5,334 nucleotides of DNA. Source: Spirochaetales bacterium (lineage in GTDB: Bacteria; Spirochaetota; Spirochaetia; DSM-16054; Sediminispirochaetaceae). This document shows, piece after piece, positions 1 to 5,334 of the stretch; position 1 is the first letter of the stretch; the number at the start of each line of letters is the position of its first letter. The stretch spans positions 1 to 5,334 of the forward strand of contig JAASTM010000206.1 of the NCBI GenBank assembly GCA_021767325.1, written 5' to 3'. Below the pieces are notes generated by a model. That model was not told where the DNA came from. It searched no databases and worked only from the letters and a program-made list of their open reading frames with translations. Position numbers and translations under genes: made by a program.

Positions 1-600
1 CAGGCGGGCGAAGCCGGGGGCAGCTACAGCTGGCATGCAACCGACATCACCGACCGCAGTGCACTCGAGGAGGTGCTAGATTCGATTCTCGGGGATAACG
101 GGGGAATCGATGTCCTGGTGAACAACGCCGGCATAACCCGCGACGGACTGCTCATGCGTATGAAGGATGAGGATTGGGATTCGGTTATTCAGACCAATCT
201 CTCATCCGTTTACACTGCCTGTAAAAAGGTGGTTCGTCCGATGCTCAAAGCCCGGCAGGGCTGCATCATCAATATTTCATCGGTGGTGGGAATAATGGGT
301 AACGCCGGACAAACCAACTACAGCGCCTCGAAGGCAGGGCTGATCGGCTTCACCAAGAGCCTGGCCCGCGAAGTGGCATCTCGCAGCGTTCGGGTCAATG
401 CAGTGGCACCCGGTTATATCGACACATCGATGACCGAGAAACTGAACAGTGAAGCCCGCACAGCTCTCACTGCTCAAATCCCGCTGGGGCGCACCGGAAA
501 ACCGGAGGAAATCGCCTCTGCAGTTCTGTTTTTAGCCTCCGATGCAGCTGCCTACATCACCGGTCAGGCACTGGTGGTTGACGGCGGACTGGCAATGTAA
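1..600 (+). CDS. fabG: 3-oxoacyl-[ACP] reductase FabG, 5'-truncated by window edge
   Basis: This is the NADPH-dependent ketoreductase of type II fatty-acid synthesis, a cytosolic short-chain dehydrogenase that reduces 3-oxoacyl-ACP to 3-hydroxyacyl-ACP. The frame is open from base 1 and ends at TAA 598-600, giving 199 residues. About 44 N-terminal residues, including the TGxxxGIG nucleotide-binding motif, lie outside the window; with them the length would be about 243, normal for FabG. In visible-residue numbering, NNAG is at 41-44. The catalytic tetrad is Asn66, Ser94, Tyr107 and Lys111 (YxxxK in NYSASK), with the same spacing as E. coli Asn110/Ser138/Tyr151/Lys155. The PG motif is at 137-138, and the conserved C-terminal YITGQ...VDGG is at 185-196. 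A GTG at 73 is internal and not the real start. It is the first visible gene of the fab operon, 27 nt before fabF. The family is clear; the strong NNAGITRD and MRMKDE matches favour FabG over other short-chain reductases. Confidence 0.95.
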   Translation, partial: QAGEAGGSYSWHATDITDRSALEEVLDSILGDNGGIDVLVNNAGITRDGLLMRMKDEDWDSVIQTNLSSVYTACKKVVRPMLKARQGCIINISSVVGIMGNAGQTNYSASKAGLIGFTKSLAREVASRSVRVNAVAPGYIDTSMTEKLNSEARTALTAQIPLGRTGKPEEIASAVLFLASDAAAYITGQALVVDGGLAM

Positions 601-627
601 CACCAGATAAACCGAGGAGATATCAAT

Positions 628-1869
628 ATGAGAAGAGTAGTTATTACCGGTACGGGGGTGGTCAGCCCTCTCGGGCATTCAATAGATTCAATGTGGAAGA
701 ATATCAGAGAAGGAAAATCCGGGATCGGTCCGATCACCCGGCTCGATCCCGAAGAGTACCCCTCAAAAATTGCCGGGGAAGTGCGCGACTTCGATCCGAC
801 CGAGTTCATGGATAAAAAGGACGCCCGTAAAATGGCGCTGTTCAGCCAGTATGGAGTTGCAGGTGCAATGCAGGCTATGCGGCAGGCCGGGCTGGATTCC
901 GCCGCCATTGATACTGACCGGGCCGGGGTAATCCTGGGAAACGGAATCGGCGGTTTTGAAATAATTGAAGAGGGTCACCGGACTCTGTTCGATAAAGGCC
1001 CGCGACGGGTCCCCCCCATGACTATTCCCAAACTTATCAGCAACGAAGGGCCCGGGCACATCGCCATACAATATGGGTTTCACGGTCCGTGCTATACGGT
1101 TACCACCGCGTGCGCCTCGGGCACCGATGCAATCGGTCAGGCCATGCGCGCCATTAAGCACGGGCAGACCGATGTCATGATAACCGGAGGCACCGAGGCC
1201 TGTATCACCGGACTTGGAATAGCCGGTTTCTGTGCCCTCAAAGCCCTCTCCACACAGTACAATGACACTCCGCAGATTGCCAGCCGTCCCTTTGACAAGC
1301 ACCGTGACGGTTTTGTAATCGCCGAAGGTGCCGGTATCATGGTCCTGGAGGAACTCGAGCATGCCAAACAACGCGGTGCTAACATCCTGGCCGAGGTTTC
1401 GGGCTACGGGATGACCTGCGATGCCTATCATCTCACCGCACCTGATCCGGAGGGCAGCGGAGCCGCCAAGGCTATGCAGCTGGCCCTTGACGAGGCCGGT
1501 ATGCAGCCTGAGGATATCGACTATATCAATGCTCACGGAACCAGCACACCGACCAACGATCCGATCGAAACCGCGGCAATCCGTAAGACTTTCGGAGACC
1601 ACGCGTATAAACTCAAGGTTTCATCCACTAAGTCGATGACCGGCCATATGGTCGGGGCGGCCGGCGGCATCGAGGCAATTATAAGTGTGCTTTCGATCCG
1701 TAACAACTACATTCCCGCCACCATCAATCTCGAGGAAGCGGATGAAGCCTGCGATCTGGATTATGTAGCCGGAAAGGGAATCGAAGCCAAAGTAAGCGCG
1801 GCTATTTCGAACTCCCTCGGTTTCGGCGGACACAACAGTGTCATCCTGATAAAGGAGTATTCGGAATGA
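628..1869 (+). CDS. fabF: 3-oxoacyl-[ACP] synthase II FabF (KAS II)
   Basis: FabF is the elongating beta-ketoacyl-ACP synthase. It condenses malonyl-ACP with an acyl group held on its active-site cysteine, in the cytosol. The product is 413 residues, matching the usual length. The thiolase-fold landmarks are all visible: nucleophile Cys162 in TTACASG, His303 in NAHGTST, Lys335 and His340 in SSTKSMTGH, and the GFGG loop at 398-401 whose Phe399 gates the acyl pocket. The ATG at 628 follows a good ribosome-binding site, GAGGAG at 614-619 (8 nt spacing), and gives the conserved RRVVITGTGVVSPLG start. It sits 27 nt after fabG, and its TGA overlaps the fabZ start by 4 nt (ATGA), indicating co-transcription and probably coupled translation. 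The usual acpP is not found between fabG and this gene. A run of seven C at 1011-1017 lies inside the frame, which reads through intact. FabF rather than FabB is inferred from its motifs and from the absence of a fabA-type dehydratase here. Confidence 0.96.
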   Translation: MRRVVITGTGVVSPLGHSIDSMWKNIREGKSGIGPITRLDPEEYPSKIAGEVRDFDPTEFMDKKDARKMALFSQYGVAGAMQAMRQAGLDSAAIDTDRAGVILGNGIGGFEIIEEGHRTLFDKGPRRVPPMTIPKLISNEGPGHIAIQYGFHGPCYTVTTACASGTDAIGQAMRAIKHGQTDVMITGGTEACITGLGIAGFCALKALSTQYNDTPQIASRPFDKHRDGFVIAEGAGIMVLEELEHAKQRGANILAEVSGYGMTCDAYHLTAPDPEGSGAAKAMQLALDEAGMQPEDIDYINAHGTSTPTNDPIETAAIRKTFGDHAYKLKVSSTKSMTGHMVGAAGGIEAIISVLSIRNNYIPATINLEEADEACDLDYVAGKGIEAKVSAAISNSLGFGGHNSVILIKEYSE

Positions 1870-2291
1870 GCGAAATAGAAAAACTGCTTCCCCACCGCGA
1901 TCCCTTCCTCTTCGTCGATCGCCTGGAATCATACAACGACGAACAAATCGTCGGAACAAAGCTGTTCAGCGAGGATATGTTTTTCTTCAGCGGGCACTTT
2001 CCCGGTTACCCGGTGGTACCGGGAGTTCTGCTGATAGAATCAATGGCCCAGTGCGGCGGCGCCGGTGTCAACGCCCAGGGGACCCTCGGTGATGCCCTCT
2101 TTTTTCTGGCCAGTGTTGAGAAAGCGAAGTTCCGGCGCCAAGTGAAACCCGGCGAAAAAGTTCGTTTTGAAATCGAAAACCTGCGAGTTACGCCCCGTAC
2201 CCTGAAACAGAAGGGCAAGGCCTTTGTCGGCGAAGAACTGGCGGCCGAGGCGGAGTGGCTCTGTCTGGTAGATACATCACAGAAAAAGTAA
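1866..2291 (+). CDS. fabZ: 3-hydroxyacyl-[ACP] dehydratase FabZ
   Basis: FabZ dehydrates 3-hydroxyacyl-ACP to trans-2-enoyl-ACP, supplying the substrate of the reductase encoded next. The 141-residue product has the single hot-dog fold of the family and its usual length. It begins with the conserved LLPHRDPFLFVDR segment (7-19). The catalytic pair is His44 in SGHFPG and Glu58 in LLIESMAQ, 14 residues apart as in E. coli FabZ (His54/Glu68). A glutamate at the second position indicates FabZ rather than FabA, which has aspartate and also isomerises. The ATG at 1866 overlaps the fabF stop by 4 nt and has AAAGGAG at 1851-1857, 8 nt upstream and inside fabF. It ends at TAA 2289-2291, 13 nt before fabV. 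Nothing is missing or broken. Confidence 0.95.
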   Translation: MSEIEKLLPHRDPFLFVDRLESYNDEQIVGTKLFSEDMFFFSGHFPGYPVVPGVLLIESMAQCGGAGVNAQGTLGDALFFLASVEKAKFRRQVKPGEKVRFEIENLRVTPRTLKQKGKAFVGEELAAEAEWLCLVDTSQKK

Positions 2292-2304
2292 AAGGAAGGT
2301 TGGC

Positions 2305-3546
2305 ATGATATCACCAAAAATCCGCGGAGGAATCTGCATGAATGCACACCCGGCCGGATGTGCGCGCGAAGTACAGCTGCAGAAAGAGTTTGTAGAGCAG
2401 ATAGATTTTTCGGCCGATCCGGGCCCCGACACGGCCCCGCCCCGTCCCAGCGGCTCCGGGGCCGCCCGGGGAAAGGGTCCGAAAACGGTTCTGATTATCG
2501 GCGGCTCAACCGGCTACGGTCTGGCCTCACGGCTGGTCGGTGCGTTCGGCTATGGTGCCGAGACCATCAGTGTCTCATTCGAAAGGGAGGCTACCGATAA
2601 GCGTCCCGCCACTCCGGGCTGGTACAATACCCGGGCCTTTGACACCCTGGCCGAGAAGGCCGGACTGACATCCTTCAGTTTCAATGCCGATGCGTTTGCC
2701 CATGAGACCAGAGACAAAATCGGTACACTTCTGCAGGAGCGCGGGCGCAAGGTCGACCTGCTGGTCTACAGCCTGGCCTCGGGAGTACGCCCCGACCCCG
2801 ACACCGGCCACATGTATCGCTCTTCCCTGAAGCCTATCGGCGAAACCTATACCACCCGTTCGGTAGATTTTATGAAGGAAACCATATCCGAGGTCAGCCT
2901 GGAACCAGCCGAGCAGGATGAGATCGATGCGACGGTAAAGGTTATGGGCGGTGAGGACTGGCAGCTGTGGGTAAATTATCTGCAGGAAAATGGTCTCATC
3001 TCCGATGGGTTCCAGACAGTCGCCTTTTCCTATATTGGCCCGGAGGTGACTCATCCGATTTACCGTTCCGGAACCATCGGCAAGGCCAAGGAGCACCTGG
3101 AGGCCACCGCCCGCAGCATGAACTCCCAGCTGCAGCAGAACGGCGGGTCTGCCTATGTATCCATCAATAAGGCGGTGGTCACCCGGGCCAGTGCGGTGAT
3201 ACCGGCCGTCCCGCTGTACATTTCGCTGCTGTTTTCCGTAATGAAGGAGAAACAGCTGCACGAGGGCTGCATAGAACAGATTGTACGCATGTACCGCAAC
3301 CGGCTATACACCGGCGGAGAAGTTCCCACTGACAATGAAGACCGCATACGTTTGGACGACTTCGAGATGCAGCCGGAGATCCAGGCCGAGGTGGGCCGCC
3401 GCTGGGATAATGTAACCGAGGAAAATCTGAATGAGTTGGCCGATATGGAGGGATTTCGCAGCGACTTTTTGCGGATACATGGTTTTGATGTACCCGGTAT
3501 AGATTACGAGCAGGATGTTGCCTTGGGGGATATCCCCGCACTCTAG
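2305..3546 (+). CDS. fabV: Enoyl-ACP/trans-2-enoyl-CoA reductase FabV (TER family)
   Basis: This NADH-dependent reductase saturates the trans-2 double bond of enoyl-ACP (or enoyl-CoA), the last step of the elongation cycle. The product has 413 residues; family members I recall are about 400. An N-terminal segment with IRGGICMNAHPAGC (6-19) is typical. The Rossmann motif GGSTGYGLASR is at 66-76, followed by a second-strand Glu (SFE, 91-93) consistent with NADH preference. The diagnostic Y-x8-K active site is Tyr253/Lys262. The start at 2305 keeps the conserved N-terminus and has GGAAGG at 2294-2299. The segments around 165-185, 243-272 and 295-336 resemble the Treponema denticola enzyme as I remember it. 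A Pro/Gly/Ala/Ser-rich stretch (about 37-58) makes the N-terminal linker roughly a dozen residues longer than in that enzyme. Its place directly after fabZ argues for an acyl-ACP role in fatty-acid synthesis rather than a purely CoA-linked fermentative role. FabV enzymes are known to be poorly inhibited by triclosan. No FabI or FabK is in the window. Confidence 0.93.
   Translation: MISPKIRGGICMNAHPAGCAREVQLQKEFVEQIDFSADPGPDTAPPRPSGSGAARGKGPKTVLIIGGSTGYGLASRLVGAFGYGAETISVSFEREATDKRPATPGWYNTRAFDTLAEKAGLTSFSFNADAFAHETRDKIGTLLQERGRKVDLLVYSLASGVRPDPDTGHMYRSSLKPIGETYTTRSVDFMKETISEVSLEPAEQDEIDATVKVMGGEDWQLWVNYLQENGLISDGFQTVAFSYIGPEVTHPIYRSGTIGKAKEHLEATARSMNSQLQQNGGSAYVSINKAVVTRASAVIPAVPLYISLLFSVMKEKQLHEGCIEQIVRMYRNRLYTGGEVPTDNEDRIRLDDFEMQPEIQAEVGRRWDNVTEENLNELADMEGFRSDFLRIHGFDVPGIDYEQDVALGDIPAL
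2326..2331 (+). promoter_or_regulatory. Internal Shine-Dalgarno-like site in fabV
   Basis: GGAGGA lies 6 nt before an in-frame ATG at 2338 and is a better ribosome-binding match than the site of the 2305 start. The conserved FabV N-terminus (MISPKIRGG) upstream of 2338 argues that 2305 is the genuine start. The purine run is explained by the two glycine codons 8-9. A minor shorter product is possible but not shown. Confidence 0.35.
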
Positions 3547-3591
3547 CACATTTTGCCATAATCCGAAGGCCGACATATGCGCCGGCTACTA

Positions 3592-3629
3592 AAAACGGCT
3601 GTCTGTAATCAATAACAGACAGCCGTTTT
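3592..3629. terminator. Bidirectional intrinsic terminator between fabV and the regulator gene
   Basis: A perfect inverted repeat of 15 bp pairs 3592-3606 with 3615-3629 across an 8-nt loop (3607-3614). The GC-rich core ACGGCTGTCTGT is flanked by A4 (A5 counting base 3591) on the left and T4 on the right, so both strands carry a terminal U-run, five U on the minus strand. It is 45 nt beyond the fabV stop and 27 nt beyond the end of the minus-strand regulator gene, as expected for a shared terminator of converging genes. The rest of the 110-nt gap shows nothing else convincing. Confidence 0.9.
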
Positions 3630-3656
3630 CGTGTTGAGATATATTGATCAGGCTGC

Positions 3657-4229
3657 TCAGCCTTGTTTACTAAATCGAACGATCATGTGCAGTATAGCCG
3701 GCTTATCCGACTTATTGTAAATGGCATGATCAACATCGCAGTGATAATTTATGAAATCGCCGGTATGCAGTTCGGTGCTGTGCGCCCCGGCCTGCACCTC
3801 AACGGTACCCTCGATTATGGTCAGGAACTCCTCGGTCTGCGGAAAATGTGGCTCCGATTCGATTTTACCCCCGCTGTCGAAGGTGAGCAGATACATCTCC
3901 AGGTCCTCGACCATGGAAAAAGGCGAGAGAACTCGGATGTGAACCCGCCCCTCTTCGGCATCGATCGTGGTAATTTCGTCCTTACGGCTCACATTGAACT
4001 TCTTCTCTATCTCTTCGCTGCCTTTTAACAGCACATCGATGTCCACATTGAGCCCGTTGGCTATCTTCCACAAGGTAACCACTGTCGGGTTGACCTTATC
4101 GGTCTCTATCTGCGAGAGCATAGCTTTAGAGACTCCGCTTCGGGCTGAGAGGTGCCCAAGGGTCATATTCAGTTTTCTTCGGATTTCTTGAATATTGCGC
4201 CCGATTTGAAATGGCGCCTGTTCAATCAT
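3657..4229 (-). CDS. XRE-family transcriptional regulator with C-terminal cupin domain
   Basis: This is a DNA-binding regulator of the XRE-cupin type: an N-terminal lambda-repressor-like helix-turn-helix fused to a small-molecule-sensing beta-barrel. From the start at 4229 it has 190 residues. The helix-turn-helix covers about 9-68, with recognition-helix segment SKAMLSQIE at 34-42 and the typical NPTVVTLWKIANGL after it. The cupin covers about 95-187. Its first motif keeps His128, Glu133/Glu134 and Gly141 but has Pro130 where many relatives have the second His. The second motif keeps Gly157, His168 and Asn172, so three of four usual metal ligands remain. The frame is open to an ATG at 4304 (215 aa) with AAAGGG 4 nt upstream, but that ATG lies in the -10 element of the predicted promoter of this gene. 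ATG 4259 and ATG 4229 are the starts compatible with that promoter. Neither has a strong Shine-Dalgarno (GAAG at 4234-4237 for 4229), and I prefer 4229 because it leaves a normal short lead into the helix-turn-helix. The ligand and targets are unknown. It converges on the fab operon and faces the methyltransferase gene across overlapping promoters, so autoregulation is likely. Confidence 0.88.
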   Translation of the reverse strand: MIEQAPFQIGRNIQEIRRKLNMTLGHLSARSGVSKAMLSQIETDKVNPTVVTLWKIANGLNVDIDVLLKGSEEIEKKFNVSRKDEITTIDAEEGRVHIRVLSPFSMVEDLEMYLLTFDSGGKIESEPHFPQTEEFLTIIEGTVEVQAGAHSTELHTGDFINYHCDVDHAIYNKSDKPAILHMIVRFSKQG

Positions 4230-4259
4230 ATCGCTTCGGTATTTTACGCTTCCATCCAT

Positions 4260-4288
4260 TTGACAGATACAATCTCGTTCAATATAAT
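4260..4288 (+). promoter_or_regulatory. Consensus sigma-70-type promoter for the trmJ-like gene
   Basis: TTGACA at 4260-4265 and TATAAT at 4283-4288 are separated by exactly 17 nt, a perfect match to the housekeeping consensus. The predicted start is about 4295, giving a leader of about 30 nt with GAGAG at 4316-4320 before ATG 4326. It lies inside the longest reading frame of the opposite regulator gene, upstream of the start preferred here for that gene. Confidence 0.85.
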
Positions 4289-4292
4289 AAAC
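4277..4292. promoter_or_regulatory. Candidate operator overlapping the -10 element
   Basis: GTTCAATATAATAAAC is an imperfect palindrome with 6 of 8 pairs matching, centred on the -10 box of the rightward promoter. Nearby, TTCAA is repeated directly at 4278-4282 and 4297-4301, 19 bp apart, and TACAAT (4268-4273) is mirrored by ATTGTA (4303-4308). A regulator bound here would affect both promoters. The AT-richness means some symmetry is expected by chance, so this is only a suggestion; the neighbouring XRE protein would be the natural candidate. Confidence 0.25.
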
Positions 4293-4302
4293 AACCTTCA
4301 AC

Positions 4303-4332
4303 ATTGTACCCTTTAGAGAGAAGTAATGTCAA
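4303..4332 (-). promoter_or_regulatory. Sigma-70-type promoter for the XRE-cupin regulator
   Basis: Read on the minus strand, TTGACA (4332-4327) and TACAAT (4308-4303) are 18 nt apart, a perfect -35 and a 5/6 -10. The predicted start is near 4296, leaving a leader of about 37 nt to ATG 4259 or 67 nt to ATG 4229. The -35 box overlaps the first codons of the rightward methyltransferase gene. ATG 4304 lies within the -10 box and so cannot be on this transcript. Confidence 0.72.
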
Positions 4333-5066
4333 GAAAAATGGAAACGGATTTACAACGCTTTCAGGTGGTTTTGGTCGAACCGCAAACCTCGGGTAATGTC
4401 GGCTCGGTCTGTCGGGCTATGAAGACGATGGGCTTTAGCCGCCTGGTCATCGTCGGCCGTACACCCGATTTTTTCGATCTCAATCAGGTAAAAACCTTTG
4501 CCCTGCATGCACAGGATCTGTTTGCAGAAGCCCGGTTCTTCGACACGCTGCCGGAAGCGGTATCCGACAGTATTCTTGCCGCCGGCATAACCCGCCGCCG
4601 CGGAAAATACCGCAAATATTTCTCACTGCTTCCGGAACAGTTCGCCGCGCACCTCGCGGACATGGGTGAAGGAGCCATTTCGTTGGTATTCGGCCGGGAA
4701 TCTGACGGCCTGACCGACGAGGAGTTGGCGCACTGCAACGTAGCGGTACGTATCCCCTCCTCGGAAAAGTTTCCTTCGCTCAATTTGTCCCATGCGGTAC
4801 AGGTCATTACCTACAGCCTTTCGAGAGATTACAGGCCAGCTATGCACGGTTTTCAGGCTATCGAACAGGATCGTCTGCTGGAGTTGAGCCGGGAGGTAAC
4901 CGATTCTTTTGATGAAATCGGTTTCTTCAAGCAGAACGAAAAGGAGGAGGTCGGCAGGTTTTTCAGAGATATTTTCAGCCGGTCGGGACTTTCCGAATCA
5001 GAGACTGCGCGACTCATCAAGATGTTCCGCAAAATGGCGAAACTCAAGATACATCGGCCTCGCTGA
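4326..5066 (+). CDS. trmJ: TrmJ-like tRNA/rRNA 2'-O-methyltransferase (SpoU/TrmH superfamily)
   Basis: This is a SPOUT-fold S-adenosylmethionine-dependent methyltransferase that methylates a ribose 2'-OH in RNA. By similarity to TrmJ the likely target is nucleotide 32 of the tRNA anticodon loop. The product has 246 residues, the size of E. coli TrmJ. Motif 1 is VVLVEPQTSGNVGSVCRAMKTMG (pos. 14-36), with Asn24 and Arg30, the latter matching the catalytic Arg23 of E. coli. Motif 2, LVFGRESDGLTDEEL, is at 120-134. Motif 3, with SLNLSHAVQV at 151-160, forms the knotted cofactor pocket. A helical C-terminal part (about 175-241) resembles the TrmJ tail and favours TrmJ over TrmH or TrmL, which lack it. 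The ATG at 4326 follows GAGAG (4316-4320) and a consensus promoter, so the gene probably begins its own transcript. Its last 23 nt overlap the end of the converging downstream gene. The exact target base is inferred, not shown. Confidence 0.85.
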   Translation: MSRKMETDLQRFQVVLVEPQTSGNVGSVCRAMKTMGFSRLVIVGRTPDFFDLNQVKTFALHAQDLFAEARFFDTLPEAVSDSILAAGITRRRGKYRKYFSLLPEQFAAHLADMGEGAISLVFGRESDGLTDEELAHCNVAVRIPSSEKFPSLNLSHAVQVITYSLSRDYRPAMHGFQAIEQDRLLELSREVTDSFDEIGFFKQNEKEEVGRFFRDIFSRSGLSESETARLIKMFRKMAKLKIHRPR

Positions 5067-5334
5067 GCTCGGTCAGTTCAGCCGCCTGCTGCTGGAATTC
5101 GAAGATGCAGGCCCGGATCGAATAGAAGACCATCGGAAATATGAAATTGTAGAAGTAGGTGCGCTGATACACTCGTTTCTCACGATAGGTATTTTCGTAT
5201 TCCATCCACTCCCGGATACTGTTCATATGCTGGTCGTATGAGTTGAAGTCAAAATCCGGGCGTTCCGGCAACTGGTCGACCTTCACGGTATCCTGCACTT
5301 TTCCGAGCAGTTCGAAGAGATTGTAAAGACTGTA
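5044..5334 (-). CDS. Hypothetical protein, C-terminal 96 residues (runs off right edge)
   Basis: The minus-strand frame is open from the right edge (5334) to TGA at 5046-5044. A GTG at 5298 is a possible start, but the frame stays open upstream of it with sensible residues (YSLYNLFELLGK), so I treat the gene as truncated by the window. I do not recognise the family. The visible part is rich in aromatic and charged residues. Residues 33-58 are polar with many Tyr, Glu and Arg. Residues 60-80 are strongly hydrophobic and aromatic (IFPMVFYSI) but contain an Arg at 74, so this may be a buried helix or a marginal membrane segment. The tail (86-96) is acidic. It overlaps the end of the TrmJ-like gene by 23 nt in opposite orientation, leaving no space for a terminator between them. 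That it is coding rests on the frame remaining open, natural-looking composition, and the otherwise gene-free end of the window. Confidence 0.6.
   Translation of the reverse strand, partial: YSLYNLFELLGKVQDTVKVDQLPERPDFDFNSYDQHMNSIREWMEYENTYREKRVYQRTYFYNFIFPMVFYSIRACIFEFQQQAAELTELSEADVS

Noticed and set aside
578..611. Possible promoter before fabF (TTGACG at 578-583, GATAAA at 606-611)
   Set aside because: The 22-nt spacing is outside the normal range, and the TTGACG falls in conserved fabG codons for Val-Asp-Gly.
763..1602. Long minus-strand open frame (279 codons) opposite fabF
   Set aside because: It lies wholly within fabF, whose catalytic motifs are intact. The translation has no recognisable domain and is a composition effect of the GC-rich coding strand.
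2575..3261. Long minus-strand open frame (228 codons) opposite fabV
   Set aside because: It is fully antisense to the conserved FabV core and shows no recognisable motif; treated as a shadow frame.
3569..3585. Small GCCG/CGGC hairpin just after fabV
   Set aside because: There are only four base pairs with no following T-run; the 15-bp hairpin immediately downstream explains termination.
4909..5241. Plus-strand open frame (110 codons) across the end of the methyltransferase gene
   Set aside because: It overlaps both the TrmJ-like C-terminus and the minus-strand partial gene in other frames and has no family features.
1..5334. CRISPR array, tRNA/rRNA genes, insertion sequence or defence system
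   Set aside because: No spaced direct repeats, tRNA cloverleaf, transposase-like protein or terminal inverted repeats were seen; the window is largely explained by housekeeping genes.

Overview
The window looks like chromosomal housekeeping DNA of a bacterium of moderately high GC. The closest resemblance I can recall for the enoyl reductase is the trans-2-enoyl reductase of Treponema denticola: several long stretches match it closely, for example the segment around the catalytic Tyr/Lys and the segment ending in a Gly-Phe-Asp-Val motif. I therefore suggest a free-living spirochaete, as an inference from one protein rather than a measured placement.

Positions 1-3546 hold one plus-strand operon for type II fatty-acid elongation: fabG (5' end outside the window), fabF, fabZ and fabV. 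Together they encode a full elongation cycle on acyl carrier protein: condensation (FabF), ketoreduction (FabG), dehydration (FabZ) and enoyl reduction (FabV). The genes are 27 nt apart, overlapped by 4 nt, and 13 nt apart, so they are very probably co-transcribed. The promoter lies upstream of the window. No acpP lies between fabG and fabF, where many bacteria have it. A perfect 15-bp hairpin at 3592-3629 ends the operon and should also terminate the converging gene.

Positions 3657-4332 hold a minus-strand XRE-cupin transcriptional regulator and its control region. This region has two very good sigma-70-type promoters facing each other: a perfect TTGACA-17-TATAAT promoter reading right into a TrmJ-like RNA methyltransferase gene, and TTGACA-18-TACAAT reading left into the regulator. 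Their predicted start points almost coincide near 4295-4296, so each transcript runs through the other promoter. The arrangement also implies that the regulator starts at an internal methionine (4229, or 4259) rather than at the longest possible start, 4304.

Positions 4326-5066 encode the TrmJ/SpoU-type 2'-O-methyltransferase. The last 23 nt of this gene overlap, tail to tail, the end of an unrecognised minus-strand gene that runs off the right edge.

I see no CRISPR array, tRNA, rRNA, insertion sequence or obvious mobile element. I also see no evidence for a wholly new system. The most unusual feature is the face-to-face promoter pair between the regulator and the methyltransferase gene.
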